This document shows, one piece after another, positions 16,370-25,170 of a stretch of DNA of 64,000 nucleotides. The position numbers were made by a program, and so were the translations under genes. The stretch lies in assembly GCA_035873375.1 (NCBI GenBank), contig JAYWMQ010000027.1, positions 31,133 through 95,132 of the forward strand, in the 5' to 3' direction. How positions within the stretch are numbered: the stretch's first letter is position 1; the number at the start of each line of letters is the position of its first letter. The notes under the pieces were generated by a model. The model saw nothing but the letters and a program-made list of their open reading frames with translations, was not told the DNA's origin and did not search any database. This DNA comes from Nitrospirota bacterium. GTDB taxonomy: Bacteria; Nitrospirota; Thermodesulfovibrionia; Thermodesulfovibrionales; JdFR-85.

Positions 16370-17971
16370 ATGTCGAACAATGTACAGCTTTATAAAGACA
16401 CTGCAGTTTTAGTAATGATCTCCGTACTCTTAGTCCTTTGCTCGGTTCTCCTTTTAACGGGATGCACTACAATTAAAGGACAGCAAGAGGTTTCAAGGCA
16501 TTCTCAGGGACAGATTGACCTCTTTCTGAAGGGGACTGATGATGCTTCCGTGGATATTTCATTTGATCTGGCTGCTGTTGATATTATGGCAGAGGACGGT
16601 ACCTATAGAGAGTTAATGAGTGCCCCTCTGAATATAAATTCCCTTGCCATGAGGGGCCGTCAGATACTCCTGGCCGAAAAAACTCTACCGGAGGGCAGAT
16701 ATAAAAAACTCCGGTTTGTTGTAAGCCGGGCATTGATCAGGAGAAAAGGCGTGATTGCACGTTTAGCCTTGCCTCCCGAGGGAATAGAGATACCTGTAAG
16801 TATTACGATATATAAAGACCAGAACACATCATTGTTCCTGACCTGGGATGCAGATGCATCTGTTGTTGATAAATACCTGTTTAAACCTGACTTTTCTGTT
16901 AAGGGTCAGGTCCCGGAACTGAGCAGCCTCCTTGTTTATGTTACCAATGAGGATTCGGATAATGTCTCCGTTATTAACAGACAATTAGGTGAGGTAGTGG
17001 CAACTGTAAGGGTGGGAAGAAAACCCAGGGGTATTGCTGCAGGCCTGAGAAGGGAGAGGTTGAGGGTTTATGTGGCCAATTCAGGTTCTAACAGCATTTC
17101 AGTGATTGACCCCACCACGAATAAGGTGGAACAGGAGATACCGATCCGGTTTGGCAGTGAGCCGGAGGGGATAGCCGTGGCAAGGGGACCTTCTGGAGAA
17201 GAACTCATATTTGTGGCCGATTATGGCTCTGACACTGTATCCGTTGTTGATGCCACAACCTATCAGGAGATAGACAAGGTAGATGTTGGGAATGGTCCGA
17301 TAGCAGTGGCAGTAGACCCCCCGGCGGAGACCGTCACGGCGTCGCGGTTCCTCAGCCTTGAGGATGTTAACATCTTGAGGAATTACCGTGAAAGATATTT
17401 TAATGTGTATGTAGTTAATAAGGATTCCAGGGATGTCTCGGTGCTGAGGATGGACCTGCAGAGAAACAGGTTTGAAGAAGTTGTCAGGTTAAGTGTAGAA
17501 TGGAACCCGGTGGCGCTTGCAGTAGACTATCAGAGAGGGAAGGTCTATGTAGCTAATTATGGTTCTGACAGGCTCTCGGTCATAGATATCATAGAGGTTA
17601 TTAAAGGAAATGAGGCAGGCGCTGTCAGCGATATCAGTTCTGTGGGTACCTCTGTCACAGGAGTTGTTGTTGACCCGACCTTTGACAGGATTTATCTGTT
17701 GAGGGAGGTTCCCGGCGAGATAATGATTATCAGACCTTTTCTGGAGAATTACTATACTGCGGATACGGTAATGCCCCTGGTAACAGGTACAATACCTGTT
17801 GGAACTTCACCGAGGTCCATGATTATGGACCCCGAGGCCAGAAATCTCTATGTAGTTAACAGGGAGTCTGATAATGTCTCGGTAGTGGATAAGACTGCAA
17901 GAAAAGTAGAACGGGTTATCCCTGTGGGTAAAAACCCGTATGGCATAGCAATGTTTCCGTATTATGAGTGA
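16370..17971 (+). CDS. YVTN beta-propeller lipoprotein with an N-terminal DUF4382-like domain
   Basis: A 533-residue lipoprotein. A hydrophobic signal with lipobox LLTGC (Cys ~34) is followed by a beta-sandwich like DUF4382 (residues ~50-180), then a seven-bladed YVTN-type propeller with repeats such as VYVANSGSNSISVIDPTTNKV, IFVADYGSDTVSVVDATT, VYVANYGSDRLSVIDI and LYVVNRESDNVSVVDKTA. ATG 16370 places the lipobox at a normal distance; an in-frame ATG at 16286 would add 28 residues. It follows the NHL gene closely and precedes the barrel gene, which suggests that both propellers are parts of one surface complex. Its ligand is unknown. Confidence 0.85.
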   Translation: MSNNVQLYKDTAVLVMISVLLVLCSVLLLTGCTTIKGQQEVSRHSQGQIDLFLKGTDDASVDISFDLAAVDIMAEDGTYRELMSAPLNINSLAMRGRQILLAEKTLPEGRYKKLRFVVSRALIRRKGVIARLALPPEGIEIPVSITIYKDQNTSLFLTWDADASVVDKYLFKPDFSVKGQVPELSSLLVYVTNEDSDNVSVINRQLGEVVATVRVGRKPRGIAAGLRRERLRVYVANSGSNSISVIDPTTNKVEQEIPIRFGSEPEGIAVARGPSGEELIFVADYGSDTVSVVDATTYQEIDKVDVGNGPIAVAVDPPAETVTASRFLSLEDVNILRNYRERYFNVYVVNKDSRDVSVLRMDLQRNRFEEVVRLSVEWNPVALAVDYQRGKVYVANYGSDRLSVIDIIEVIKGNEAGAVSDISSVGTSVTGVVVDPTFDRIYLLREVPGEIMIIRPFLENYYTADTVMPLVTGTIPVGTSPRSMIMDPEARNLYVVNRESDNVSVVDKTARKVERVIPVGKNPYGIAMFPYYE

Positions 17972-18116
17972 AAACTTGATTAACCAGAGAGCAGAGATGA
18001 AAAAAACTGCTGATTAATTGAGATAGAGAGTTAAAGATGATTTTAGTCTTGAATTCATGCAGAACGATGGTCAATGGTAAACAGGTAGCAATCATTGACA
18101 AATAACCGACGAGCTT

Positions 18117-20384
18117 ATGCGGAAGATATTATGGAAGATTATCGGAATAGCTTTACTGACTGCCTGTCTTGGCAGCCCTGTTTTTGCCGAAGGGCTCAAG
18201 GGATGGGCAGACTTAAATAATAGGACTACAAAACAGTTTGAGGATGACAAGGAAATATCAGTCAACAAGACGTTTTATCGAAATTTCTATCTGCGTCTGG
18301 ATAAATCAATCACCCCGATGCTCTCCTATCAACTCTATTTCAGGACAGGTTTGCTGGATTCCGACTTTACCGACCCTGAAGGTGTGACCACCACTACTTA
18401 CAAGAGGGCTGTTGAGCCTGCAATAGACCTGTTCCTCCGGAACTCCATCTATGACCTGAGTACAGGTTATCGCCGTCAGGAGCAGTGGTCAACCGCGCAC
18501 CTGAGAGATGACAGCAGAGAAACGTCCGAGTATTATTATTCACGCCTCAATATAAAACCCCTGGAATTGCCTTCCCTATCCTTGCAGTTCGACAGGAAGA
18601 GGGACTACACCCATTTCCTTATTAATGAAACAGACAAAACCAATAGCGTATATTCCGGATATTCCGGAAGCTCCATATATCAGTACTCGTTCAAGGATTT
18701 AGACCTTTCCTATAACCTTACTTACAGGCATATCGTGGATGAGACTCCGACATCTATACTGGCTAAATCAATCGGTGACAATTTTAACGGCCTGTACAGA
18801 ATCGGTTACTCCCGTTCTTTTCAGGAGGGCAGTACCAGGGTGACCGCAGTCTATCAGGGGAACTATGTGCGGAACAGGAGGCAGCAGTTCGTGAACCAGA
18901 CGGGCAACGTGCTTTTCGAGCGAACACCCTTTAGCGGGCTCTATGCCATAGATACGACCATCCCCATTCAACAGGAAGTGGATATATTGAATGACAAGCC
19001 ATCCCTGATTGATAAGGATTATCAAACGTCAACCGGAATCAATATCGGCAGTAACGGCCAAGTGTACAATAATATAGGTATAGAGCTTTTGTCATCATTG
19101 GAGGAAGTAGACAGGTTATACATTTATGTGGACAAGGATGTCAGTTCAGATATTAGTCTTATAAATCCGAATAACTGGAAGGTCTACAGGAACAGCGTTA
19201 ATCAAGGGACATGGACGGAAATAGATATCCAGAGTGTGGTGGTATCTACTGATATAGCTAATAATATCTACCGGTATGAGATAAGGTTCTCTTCTGCTCA
19301 GAGTGCACGCTATTTCAAGGTGATAAATATGTTTACTTCCAGCTTAAGTGATGTTATGGTAACGGAAATCGAGGCTTACGGTATGGACTCAATTCCCGAT
19401 ACAGGTGAGATTACCAAGGTGACGAGGGTTTTTACTCAGGGCCTAAACCTCAGTGTGAACCTGATGCCCGTAAAAAGGTTAAGCCTTCTCTTTAATTACT
19501 ATATTGACAGGACAGATCAGAACACTGTGTCACTCCCGGACTCCATAAGTGGTATTTTTGTAAATATTTTCAGTAAATCCACGGCAGGGGATGAAGAAGG
19601 GCTGGTTAGTAATATAACAAGGACTTACAGTGTGACCTCAACATGGTTAACCCACAGGTTGCTTACTACCATTTTCCGTTTTCAGAGGAATGAGGCGTTC
19701 GACAACAAAGATGAGGCGGATATCAGCTCAAATATCTATTCCCTCTCCTTTAACTCAGTTCCCTTGCCAACTCTTGATACAACCCTTGCATTAATCAGGA
19801 GTGACAGATTCAGCTTTGGTGAGAAACAGTCCCTGAATAACTCATTGCTGTTAAGTGTAGGTTCGAGACTTTACAGGGATGTCAACATGATTACCGATAT
19901 GGGATACACGGAGTCAAAATCTTATACAGCTGGTTCTCACCTCACTTCCCGCTTTATCCGTGGCTCACTTGATGCATTTCTTACCCGGAAGCTGACAGGA
20001 AATCTCATATATGGTTTTAACCGTCAATCGTCAGACGATACGTCTTCGAATTCAAAAGAGGGGGGTGCAATAATTACATATCGGCCGGGCCGGTTTATCA
20101 ATCTTTCCGGAAGTTTCAGGGTTTCGGATATCGATGGCAATACAACTACCGCCGAGGGAATTTTAATTGATTGGCTTCCCGTGCCTGTCCTTAAAGTGAA
20201 TTTAAACTATCAGCATGCCCGTTCTGAACCGGAGATTTCAACTGACGACTCGCTCAGCGGCTATGGGTTATGGTATATTACAAAGTTTATAGATATCCGT
20301 TTCACGTATAACTATACACGGAGTGTCAGGGAGAAAAAGATGGAAACCTATATTGTTGGTGCAAATTTGAATTGCAGATTCTGA
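18117..20384 (+). CDS. Outer-membrane beta-barrel protein of the cytochrome locus
   Basis: A 755-residue exported protein (signal residues 1-24, ending FAE). Alternating amphipathic strands with many Tyr, Arg and Asn residues (e.g. YYYSRLNIKPLELPSLSLQF, LSFNSVPLPTLDTTLALIRS) and a final aromatic residue (NLNCRF) are typical of large outer-membrane barrels recognised by BAM. Residues ~295-430 instead look like a soluble jelly-roll insertion (WKVYRNSVNQGTWTEI, ARYFKVINMF), similar to discoidin-type domains. Its place among multiheme cytochromes suggests the pore of a porin-cytochrome conduit or an export pore. I cannot name a characterised family. Confidence 0.8.
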   Translation: MRKILWKIIGIALLTACLGSPVFAEGLKGWADLNNRTTKQFEDDKEISVNKTFYRNFYLRLDKSITPMLSYQLYFRTGLLDSDFTDPEGVTTTTYKRAVEPAIDLFLRNSIYDLSTGYRRQEQWSTAHLRDDSRETSEYYYSRLNIKPLELPSLSLQFDRKRDYTHFLINETDKTNSVYSGYSGSSIYQYSFKDLDLSYNLTYRHIVDETPTSILAKSIGDNFNGLYRIGYSRSFQEGSTRVTAVYQGNYVRNRRQQFVNQTGNVLFERTPFSGLYAIDTTIPIQQEVDILNDKPSLIDKDYQTSTGINIGSNGQVYNNIGIELLSSLEEVDRLYIYVDKDVSSDISLINPNNWKVYRNSVNQGTWTEIDIQSVVVSTDIANNIYRYEIRFSSAQSARYFKVINMFTSSLSDVMVTEIEAYGMDSIPDTGEITKVTRVFTQGLNLSVNLMPVKRLSLLFNYYIDRTDQNTVSLPDSISGIFVNIFSKSTAGDEEGLVSNITRTYSVTSTWLTHRLLTTIFRFQRNEAFDNKDEADISSNIYSLSFNSVPLPTLDTTLALIRSDRFSFGEKQSLNNSLLLSVGSRLYRDVNMITDMGYTESKSYTAGSHLTSRFIRGSLDAFLTRKLTGNLIYGFNRQSSDDTSSNSKEGGAIITYRPGRFINLSGSFRVSDIDGNTTTAEGILIDWLPVPVLKVNLNYQHARSEPEISTDDSLSGYGLWYITKFIDIRFTYNYTRSVREKKMETYIVGANLNCRF

Positions 20385-20439
20385 GGTGTCTGAACTATAA
20401 TTAGAGTCAGTATTAGAGAACGATTCACCGAAATAGAAT

Positions 20440-21036
20440 ATGATTGATAGAGTTAAGAGAAGAAAGCAAAACAGAATGCTTCGCTGGCCTCTGCTTCCGG
20501 CCCTGTCTCTTTTGCTGATTTTCATGTGGGGTTGTGGTAGCCCGAAACAATATATCCGGCCGGATGTAGATGTCCGCAATATAAGGAAGATAGCGGTATT
20601 ACCGCTGGAAACCCTTACCACGGATGAATATGCCGGTGAAAAGATCAGGGGCCTGGTTATCTCGGAGCTCATTAACAGGGGAGTCGATGTTATCGAGCCC
20701 GGTGAGGTAACAAGGGTACTGAGGGAATTAAAGGTCGGATCCCTTAGAGGTATAACGATTGAGGATATACAGAAGATAGGGGAAAAATTGAATGTAAAGG
20801 CAGTAATGATGGGCTCGGTCGGGGCCTTTGGGATAAGCAGGGGAATTACGGCCTCTTATCCTGAGGTGTCAATCCATCTGATGATACTTGATACATCCTC
20901 CGGTAATATTATATGGTCTGCCTGGAATACAGCAGGCGGTCCCAGTTTCTGGACCAGACACTTTGGTACAGAGGGCATTACATTAAGTGAAACCGCCAGG
21001 AAGGTTGTAAAAGAGACCATTGATGCATTATTTTAA
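20440..21036 (+). CDS. CsgG/GNA1162-like lipoprotein (1 of 3)
   Basis: A 198-residue lipoprotein: signal with lipobox FMWGC, then a domain with KIAVLPLETLT, SELINRGVDVIEPGEV, KVKAV-like NVKAVMMGSV and LDTSSGNIIWSAWNT. This beta-alpha-beta pattern is that of CsgG, LpoB and GNA1162-type proteins, which form outer-membrane-associated rings or secretion channels or regulate wall enzymes. Two more copies of the domain follow immediately. An internal Met at 20476 could be the start instead. Within the cytochrome locus it may help export or anchor surface cytochromes; this is inference. Confidence 0.75.
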   Translation: MIDRVKRRKQNRMLRWPLLPALSLLLIFMWGCGSPKQYIRPDVDVRNIRKIAVLPLETLTTDEYAGEKIRGLVISELINRGVDVIEPGEVTRVLRELKVGSLRGITIEDIQKIGEKLNVKAVMMGSVGAFGISRGITASYPEVSIHLMILDTSSGNIIWSAWNTAGGPSFWTRHFGTEGITLSETARKVVKETIDALF

Positions 21037-21120
21037 AAGTGAATGCTTAATTGAGAACAGGATAACCATTTATCATTTGCCATTGACTATTGACTATTGA
21101 AGAGTAAAAGGAGAAACGAT

Positions 21121-21702
21121 ATGGACCTGGTGAAGAAATATGCCCTGACAGGTATGCTCTGTCTATTGCTCCTTGGCGCAGGATGTCGTAGCAGCATGCC
21201 TTCATTTCATATCCGTCAGGATGTGGATTTCGGTTTTATAAAACGGGTGGCGGTATTGCCTTTAAATAATCTGACCAATGAGAGATTTGCCGCCGAAGCA
21301 GTAAGACAGGTGCTTATAAGTGAACTGCTGGCCTCGGGTCTTGTTGATGTGGTGGTTCCCGGAGAGGTAATGGCTGCAATTGACCGTCTGGGGATTAAGT
21401 CTGTCTCATCCCTGAATGCTGAACAGATAAAGGCTTTAGGTAAGGCCCTTGGTGTTCAGGCTGTTATTTTCGGTTCGGTTGAGCAGTTCGGAATGGTCAG
21501 GATGGGAAATATCTCTGCACCAAACGTGACAATTACCCTGATGATGGCGGATACAGGTTCAGGGAGCATTATCTGGTCGGTTACAAGCACAGGTGTGGGG
21601 GGCGGTTTTATGGCCAGACATTTTGGTGCGAGGACAGAGACCATGAGCGAGACACTGTTGAGGGTAGTAAAAGATGCTATCCGGACACTTGCTAAATACT
21701 GA
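21121..21702 (+). CDS. CsgG/GNA1162-like lipoprotein (2 of 3)
   Basis: A 193-residue lipoprotein with lipobox LLGAGC and the same domain as its upstream neighbour: RVAVLPLNNLT, ISELLASGLVDVVVPGEV, GVQAVIFGSV and ADTGSGSIIWSVTST. The two share the ends WTRHFG and MARHFG before an amphipathic C-terminal helix, so they are tandem duplicates. ATG 21121 lies 8 nt after AGGAG; an in-frame TTG at 21097 is inside low-complexity spacer DNA and is rejected. Probable partner of the other two CsgG-like proteins. Confidence 0.75.
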   Translation: MDLVKKYALTGMLCLLLLGAGCRSSMPSFHIRQDVDFGFIKRVAVLPLNNLTNERFAAEAVRQVLISELLASGLVDVVVPGEVMAAIDRLGIKSVSSLNAEQIKALGKALGVQAVIFGSVEQFGMVRMGNISAPNVTITLMMADTGSGSIIWSVTSTGVGGGFMARHFGARTETMSETLLRVVKDAIRTLAKY

Positions 21703-21750
21703 GAATAGTCTGTTTATATCATAGTTTTAAAGATTGTCGACATGTGACAA

Positions 21751-23343
21751 ATGAATAAAAAAAAACTGAACAACGTGGCCGTGAGACGAAACATACTTTG
21801 TAGCCCTAACCGATTGGCGTCTTCTTTGCTAATCGTTATCTTCTCGTTGTTCTTTATTACCAATATTTGCTATGCAGCCCAATCACCCCGTGGAGAGGGG
21901 AGAGAGCTGAAGGAAAGGATAGCCCTCTTTCCTCTTGTGAATCTAAGCGAGGACAGAGATGCCCTGAGGTACGTTATGCCGGTATTGAGAACCCGGTTGG
22001 AAGACAAAGGGTTTGACGTAGTGGATGAGGATAGCCTCAACAGGTTCCTGCTTAAAGAGAGAGTCAGGGCTACCGGGTACATTTCAAAGGATATGGCCAG
22101 GAAGATAGGGAAGGAATTGAATGTAAAGGCCGTTTTGCTCGGTTCCGTTAATCTGTTTTTGCGGGGAGAAAATCCAGGGATTGGTTTATCAGCCCGCCTG
22201 GTTGATTCATCCACCGGCCTTATCCTGTGGGCTGATTATGCCTCTGCTACCGGAGACGATTTCACTAAAATCCTGGGTTTGGGTAGAATAAAGACCATGG
22301 ATAAGCTGCTTCCCAGGGTTGCGGACAGATTGCTTGCCTCTTTCACCACCATGCCGTCCCGTAAAGAGACGGAACATACTTACAGAATTGCCGTGATGCC
22401 GTTTCGCAATAACAGTGGAGTCAGAGATGCCGGTATAATAGCTACGTACATGTTTTTAGTGGAATTATTCAAGAATCCTGTTTTTGAACCGGTGGAGTTC
22501 GGAGAAGTCAGAAGAGCAGTAGTGGATTTAAGGGTCAGGGAGAGGGGGGAACTGGATTACAGGTATGTGAAGGCCCTTTCAAAGTCCCTGTGGGTGGATG
22601 GCTTTTTAGTCGGGACTGTGGAGCTTTACTCTGACGGACTAAATACTGCCTCTCCACCCGAGGTCTCTATAGCCGCCAGAATAGTAGATGCCGGTAAAAA
22701 CAGGCTCCTGTGGTGCGATAGCTCTCAACTAAGGGGTGATGACAATATAATTGTCCTCGACTGGGGAAGGATAAGATCTGTGGATAAAGTGGCTTTTAGG
22801 GTGGTCTCAAAATTAGTAAAGAGGGCTGAGAAAGTATGTGGGGGACCAGTTCCTGTTGTTTCAGAGCCACCTCCTAAAACAAAGAAAGTTGTTCCTGAAA
22901 TACCTTTGCCTGCAAATTTACAGAAAGGGTCTGAAACTTATCGGGGACCTGAAATAGACCAACGGAGCCCCCCCATTACAAGAGAGTTCCGGACGACGAT
23001 ATATTTTGATTACAGAAGTGCAGAAATCGGAAAGGATGCGTACAGTATCTTACTCGGATTTATTGATTTCCTGAATGCCAGGGAGATAACAGGTATTACA
23101 ATTGAGGGTCATTCATGTGCGCATGGCCCTAAGCGGTTCAACTATGAAATTAGCAGGAGAAGGGCACTTGCTGTGAGGAATTTTCTGATCAAACATGGAG
23201 ATGTAGCAGAAGACAGGATAATAATCAAATATTTCGGCGAAGACGGTCTTCTTTATCCTGAGATACCTACAAAAGAGAATATAAATGACCCTGAGGTGAA
23301 AAAAAACAGGAGGGTGCTTGTCACGGTAACGTACAGGCGATGA
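21751..23343 (+). CDS. Two CsgG-like domains fused to an OmpA C-terminal domain
   Basis: A 530-residue exported protein. An N-terminal signal (~residues 22-43, CYA) precedes a first CsgG-like domain (RIALFPLVNLSEDRDA, NVKAVLLGSV, STGLILWADY) and a second one (RIAVMPFRNNSG, VDGFLVGTV, LLWCDSS). A proline-rich linker then leads to an OmpA peptidoglycan-binding domain (residues ~410-530) with TIYFDYRSAEI, ITIEGHSCAHG and NRRVLVTVTY. It would tie the CsgG-like assembly to the cell wall. Its TGA overlaps the ATG of the rotamase gene. I know no named protein with this exact arrangement. Confidence 0.8.
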   Translation: MNKKKLNNVAVRRNILCSPNRLASSLLIVIFSLFFITNICYAAQSPRGEGRELKERIALFPLVNLSEDRDALRYVMPVLRTRLEDKGFDVVDEDSLNRFLLKERVRATGYISKDMARKIGKELNVKAVLLGSVNLFLRGENPGIGLSARLVDSSTGLILWADYASATGDDFTKILGLGRIKTMDKLLPRVADRLLASFTTMPSRKETEHTYRIAVMPFRNNSGVRDAGIIATYMFLVELFKNPVFEPVEFGEVRRAVVDLRVRERGELDYRYVKALSKSLWVDGFLVGTVELYSDGLNTASPPEVSIAARIVDAGKNRLLWCDSSQLRGDDNIIVLDWGRIRSVDKVAFRVVSKLVKRAEKVCGGPVPVVSEPPPKTKKVVPEIPLPANLQKGSETYRGPEIDQRSPPITREFRTTIYFDYRSAEIGKDAYSILLGFIDFLNAREITGITIEGHSCAHGPKRFNYEISRRRALAVRNFLIKHGDVAEDRIIIKYFGEDGLLYPEIPTKENINDPEVKKNRRVLVTVTYRR

Positions 23344-25088
23344 AGATGATAAAAAACGGAGATAGCAAGATGGCACAAACGCAGTCAATAGTCACCGGTC
23401 AACAGTCGGGGGTTAAGTCCGGCAGCTCCTCTGGTACAGGAAAAACCACAGACTTGAGCTCGGGAATCTTCCCGGTTGTTGTTCTCTGCTTACTGTTTGC
23501 TTTTGTGGGTGGTTGTGCATCACTTCTGCAGAGGGGAGATGTAACGGCAAAGGGAAAAATATTAGCGGTTGTAGATGGCGAGCCCATTACCGAAGAAGAT
23601 TTGAAATATTCGCTGCAGATAGCCCATCGCAGGGAAGACCTTTCCTCTGCGGGGAATTTAAGTCTGGCAGAGTATGTGCAAAAACTGATTGATGATATGT
23701 TGATTATTGAGGAAGCCCGCCGTATGGGCATGGAGCAGGACCCTCAGGTTCAACAGGCCGTTAAGGCGTATATCCTGAGGGAGTCGGTCGTGAAGCTTTA
23801 TGACGAGGAGATTTCGCAGAAGGTCTCAATATCGGATGAGGATATTGTAAGTTATTACAGGAAGAACTATGAGAGGTTTTCGCTTGGCATTATTGAGGTA
23901 AGTTCAGAGGAAGAGGCCGGTAATATAGCAGGACAACTAAAGAAGGGAGCTGATTTCAGTGACCTTGCCCGGAAGTACTCTACCCATCGTTCCGGGGAAA
24001 ACGGGGGAGAGATTGTTCTTACACGAAGGTCCATGCCGGCTTATATTGCTGAAACTATTGCCGGGCTCAGCCCGGGTGAGTTGAGTGATATTCTGAAGAT
24101 ACGGGATAAATATTATATAGTAATGCTGCTCAGCAGGAAAGAGGCGCCTGATGAAGAACTCAAAAATGTCCGAAAAGAGATAGAAAAGGTTATCAGGAAA
24201 CAAAGGGAAAAAGAGCGTGCTGATGAATATCTGGAATATCTTCGTGAACACGCTGTCATTAAGATTAATAAGGATATTCTTTCTGCTATCAGTCCGGATA
24301 AAGGAGACGAGGAAGCAGTGGAATGGTCAAAGGATAAAAGGGTAGTGGCAGAGGTGAATGGTTCGGTCCTTACAGCAGGTGAGTTTGTCGCAATGGCCAC
24401 TGCTTACAGGGGTAAATCAAATGAATATATCCTTAATAGCTGGATTGACCGTAAGATAGTTGACCAGGAGGCGCTTGGCCGGCGTTACGATACTACTCCC
24501 GATTTGAAGAAAAAGATAGAGCGCTATGAGAATCAGCTTTTAAAGAAGGTGTTCATAAATAAAGCAATTATCCCGAAGATCGAAGTTTCAGATAAGAGAT
24601 TGAAAGACTACTATCTGAAACACCGGGGAAAATTTGCCGGCCCCGACAGGTTTAGAGTTCAGCAGATTACGGTGAAGACCATGGATGAGGCCAGGAACCT
24701 ATTGAGCAGCCTGCAGGATGGTGCTGATTTTTCATGGCTGGCAAAGAATAAGTCAATTGATTCTGCAGGTCCAAAAGGTGGAGAGGTTGGATGGCTTACC
24801 ATGCAGAAGTTTCCAGGGCCTGTAAGGGAGTTTGTGGCTACACTGAAGACAGGAGAGGTAAGCCCGATTTTCAAGGTTGATTCATCCTATAGAATAATCC
24901 GGCTGCAGGGAAAGGTTGATGGGGAAGTCAGGAGGTTCGAAGAAGTAAGAGATGCTGTTTACAAGGCGTATTTTAAAGAAGAGTTCAATGCCCTCCGGGA
25001 CGAGTTTGTGGTACAGTTGAGGGCAAAGGCACGTATAAAGATATATGATGAGGCAGTAAAGTCAATAGAGGAAGGATTGCAGAAATAG
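23340..25088 (+). CDS. SurA-like lipoprotein with two PpiC rotamase domains
   Basis: A 582-residue protein. A polar Ser/Gly/Thr-rich start is followed by a membrane segment with lipobox FVGGC (Cys ~60). Then come two tandem modules, each a SurA-N-like helical part and a parvulin domain: the first contains GADFSDLARKYSTHRSGENGGEI, the second GADFSWLAKNKS and GPKGGEVGWLT. A charged helix joins them. Peptidyl-prolyl isomerases of this type accompany extracellular cytochrome genes in metal-reducing bacteria and aid folding of exported proteins. ATG 23340 overlaps the OmpA-fusion stop (ATGA); ATG 23346 or 23370 are possible alternatives. Confidence 0.85.
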   Translation: MKMIKNGDSKMAQTQSIVTGQQSGVKSGSSSGTGKTTDLSSGIFPVVVLCLLFAFVGGCASLLQRGDVTAKGKILAVVDGEPITEEDLKYSLQIAHRREDLSSAGNLSLAEYVQKLIDDMLIIEEARRMGMEQDPQVQQAVKAYILRESVVKLYDEEISQKVSISDEDIVSYYRKNYERFSLGIIEVSSEEEAGNIAGQLKKGADFSDLARKYSTHRSGENGGEIVLTRRSMPAYIAETIAGLSPGELSDILKIRDKYYIVMLLSRKEAPDEELKNVRKEIEKVIRKQREKERADEYLEYLREHAVIKINKDILSAISPDKGDEEAVEWSKDKRVVAEVNGSVLTAGEFVAMATAYRGKSNEYILNSWIDRKIVDQEALGRRYDTTPDLKKKIERYENQLLKKVFINKAIIPKIEVSDKRLKDYYLKHRGKFAGPDRFRVQQITVKTMDEARNLLSSLQDGADFSWLAKNKSIDSAGPKGGEVGWLTMQKFPGPVREFVATLKTGEVSPIFKVDSSYRIIRLQGKVDGEVRRFEEVRDAVYKAYFKEEFNALRDEFVVQLRAKARIKIYDEAVKSIEEGLQK

Positions 25089-25095
25089 TTTGTCC

Positions 25096-25125
25096 TTGAC
25101 AAACGAAACCGGTCAGGGATAAATT
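25096..25125 (+). promoter_or_regulatory. Sigma-70-type promoter before the 26-heme cytochrome
   Basis: TTGACA at 25096-25101 and TAAATT at 25120-25125 with an 18-nt spacer, right after the rotamase gene ends. It would give a ~40-nt leader to the gene at 25171. Confidence 0.55.
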
Positions 25126-25170
25126 ATCCAAACCGGGTAAACGGGAAACCCCGGATAGAGGTTGGCAATT

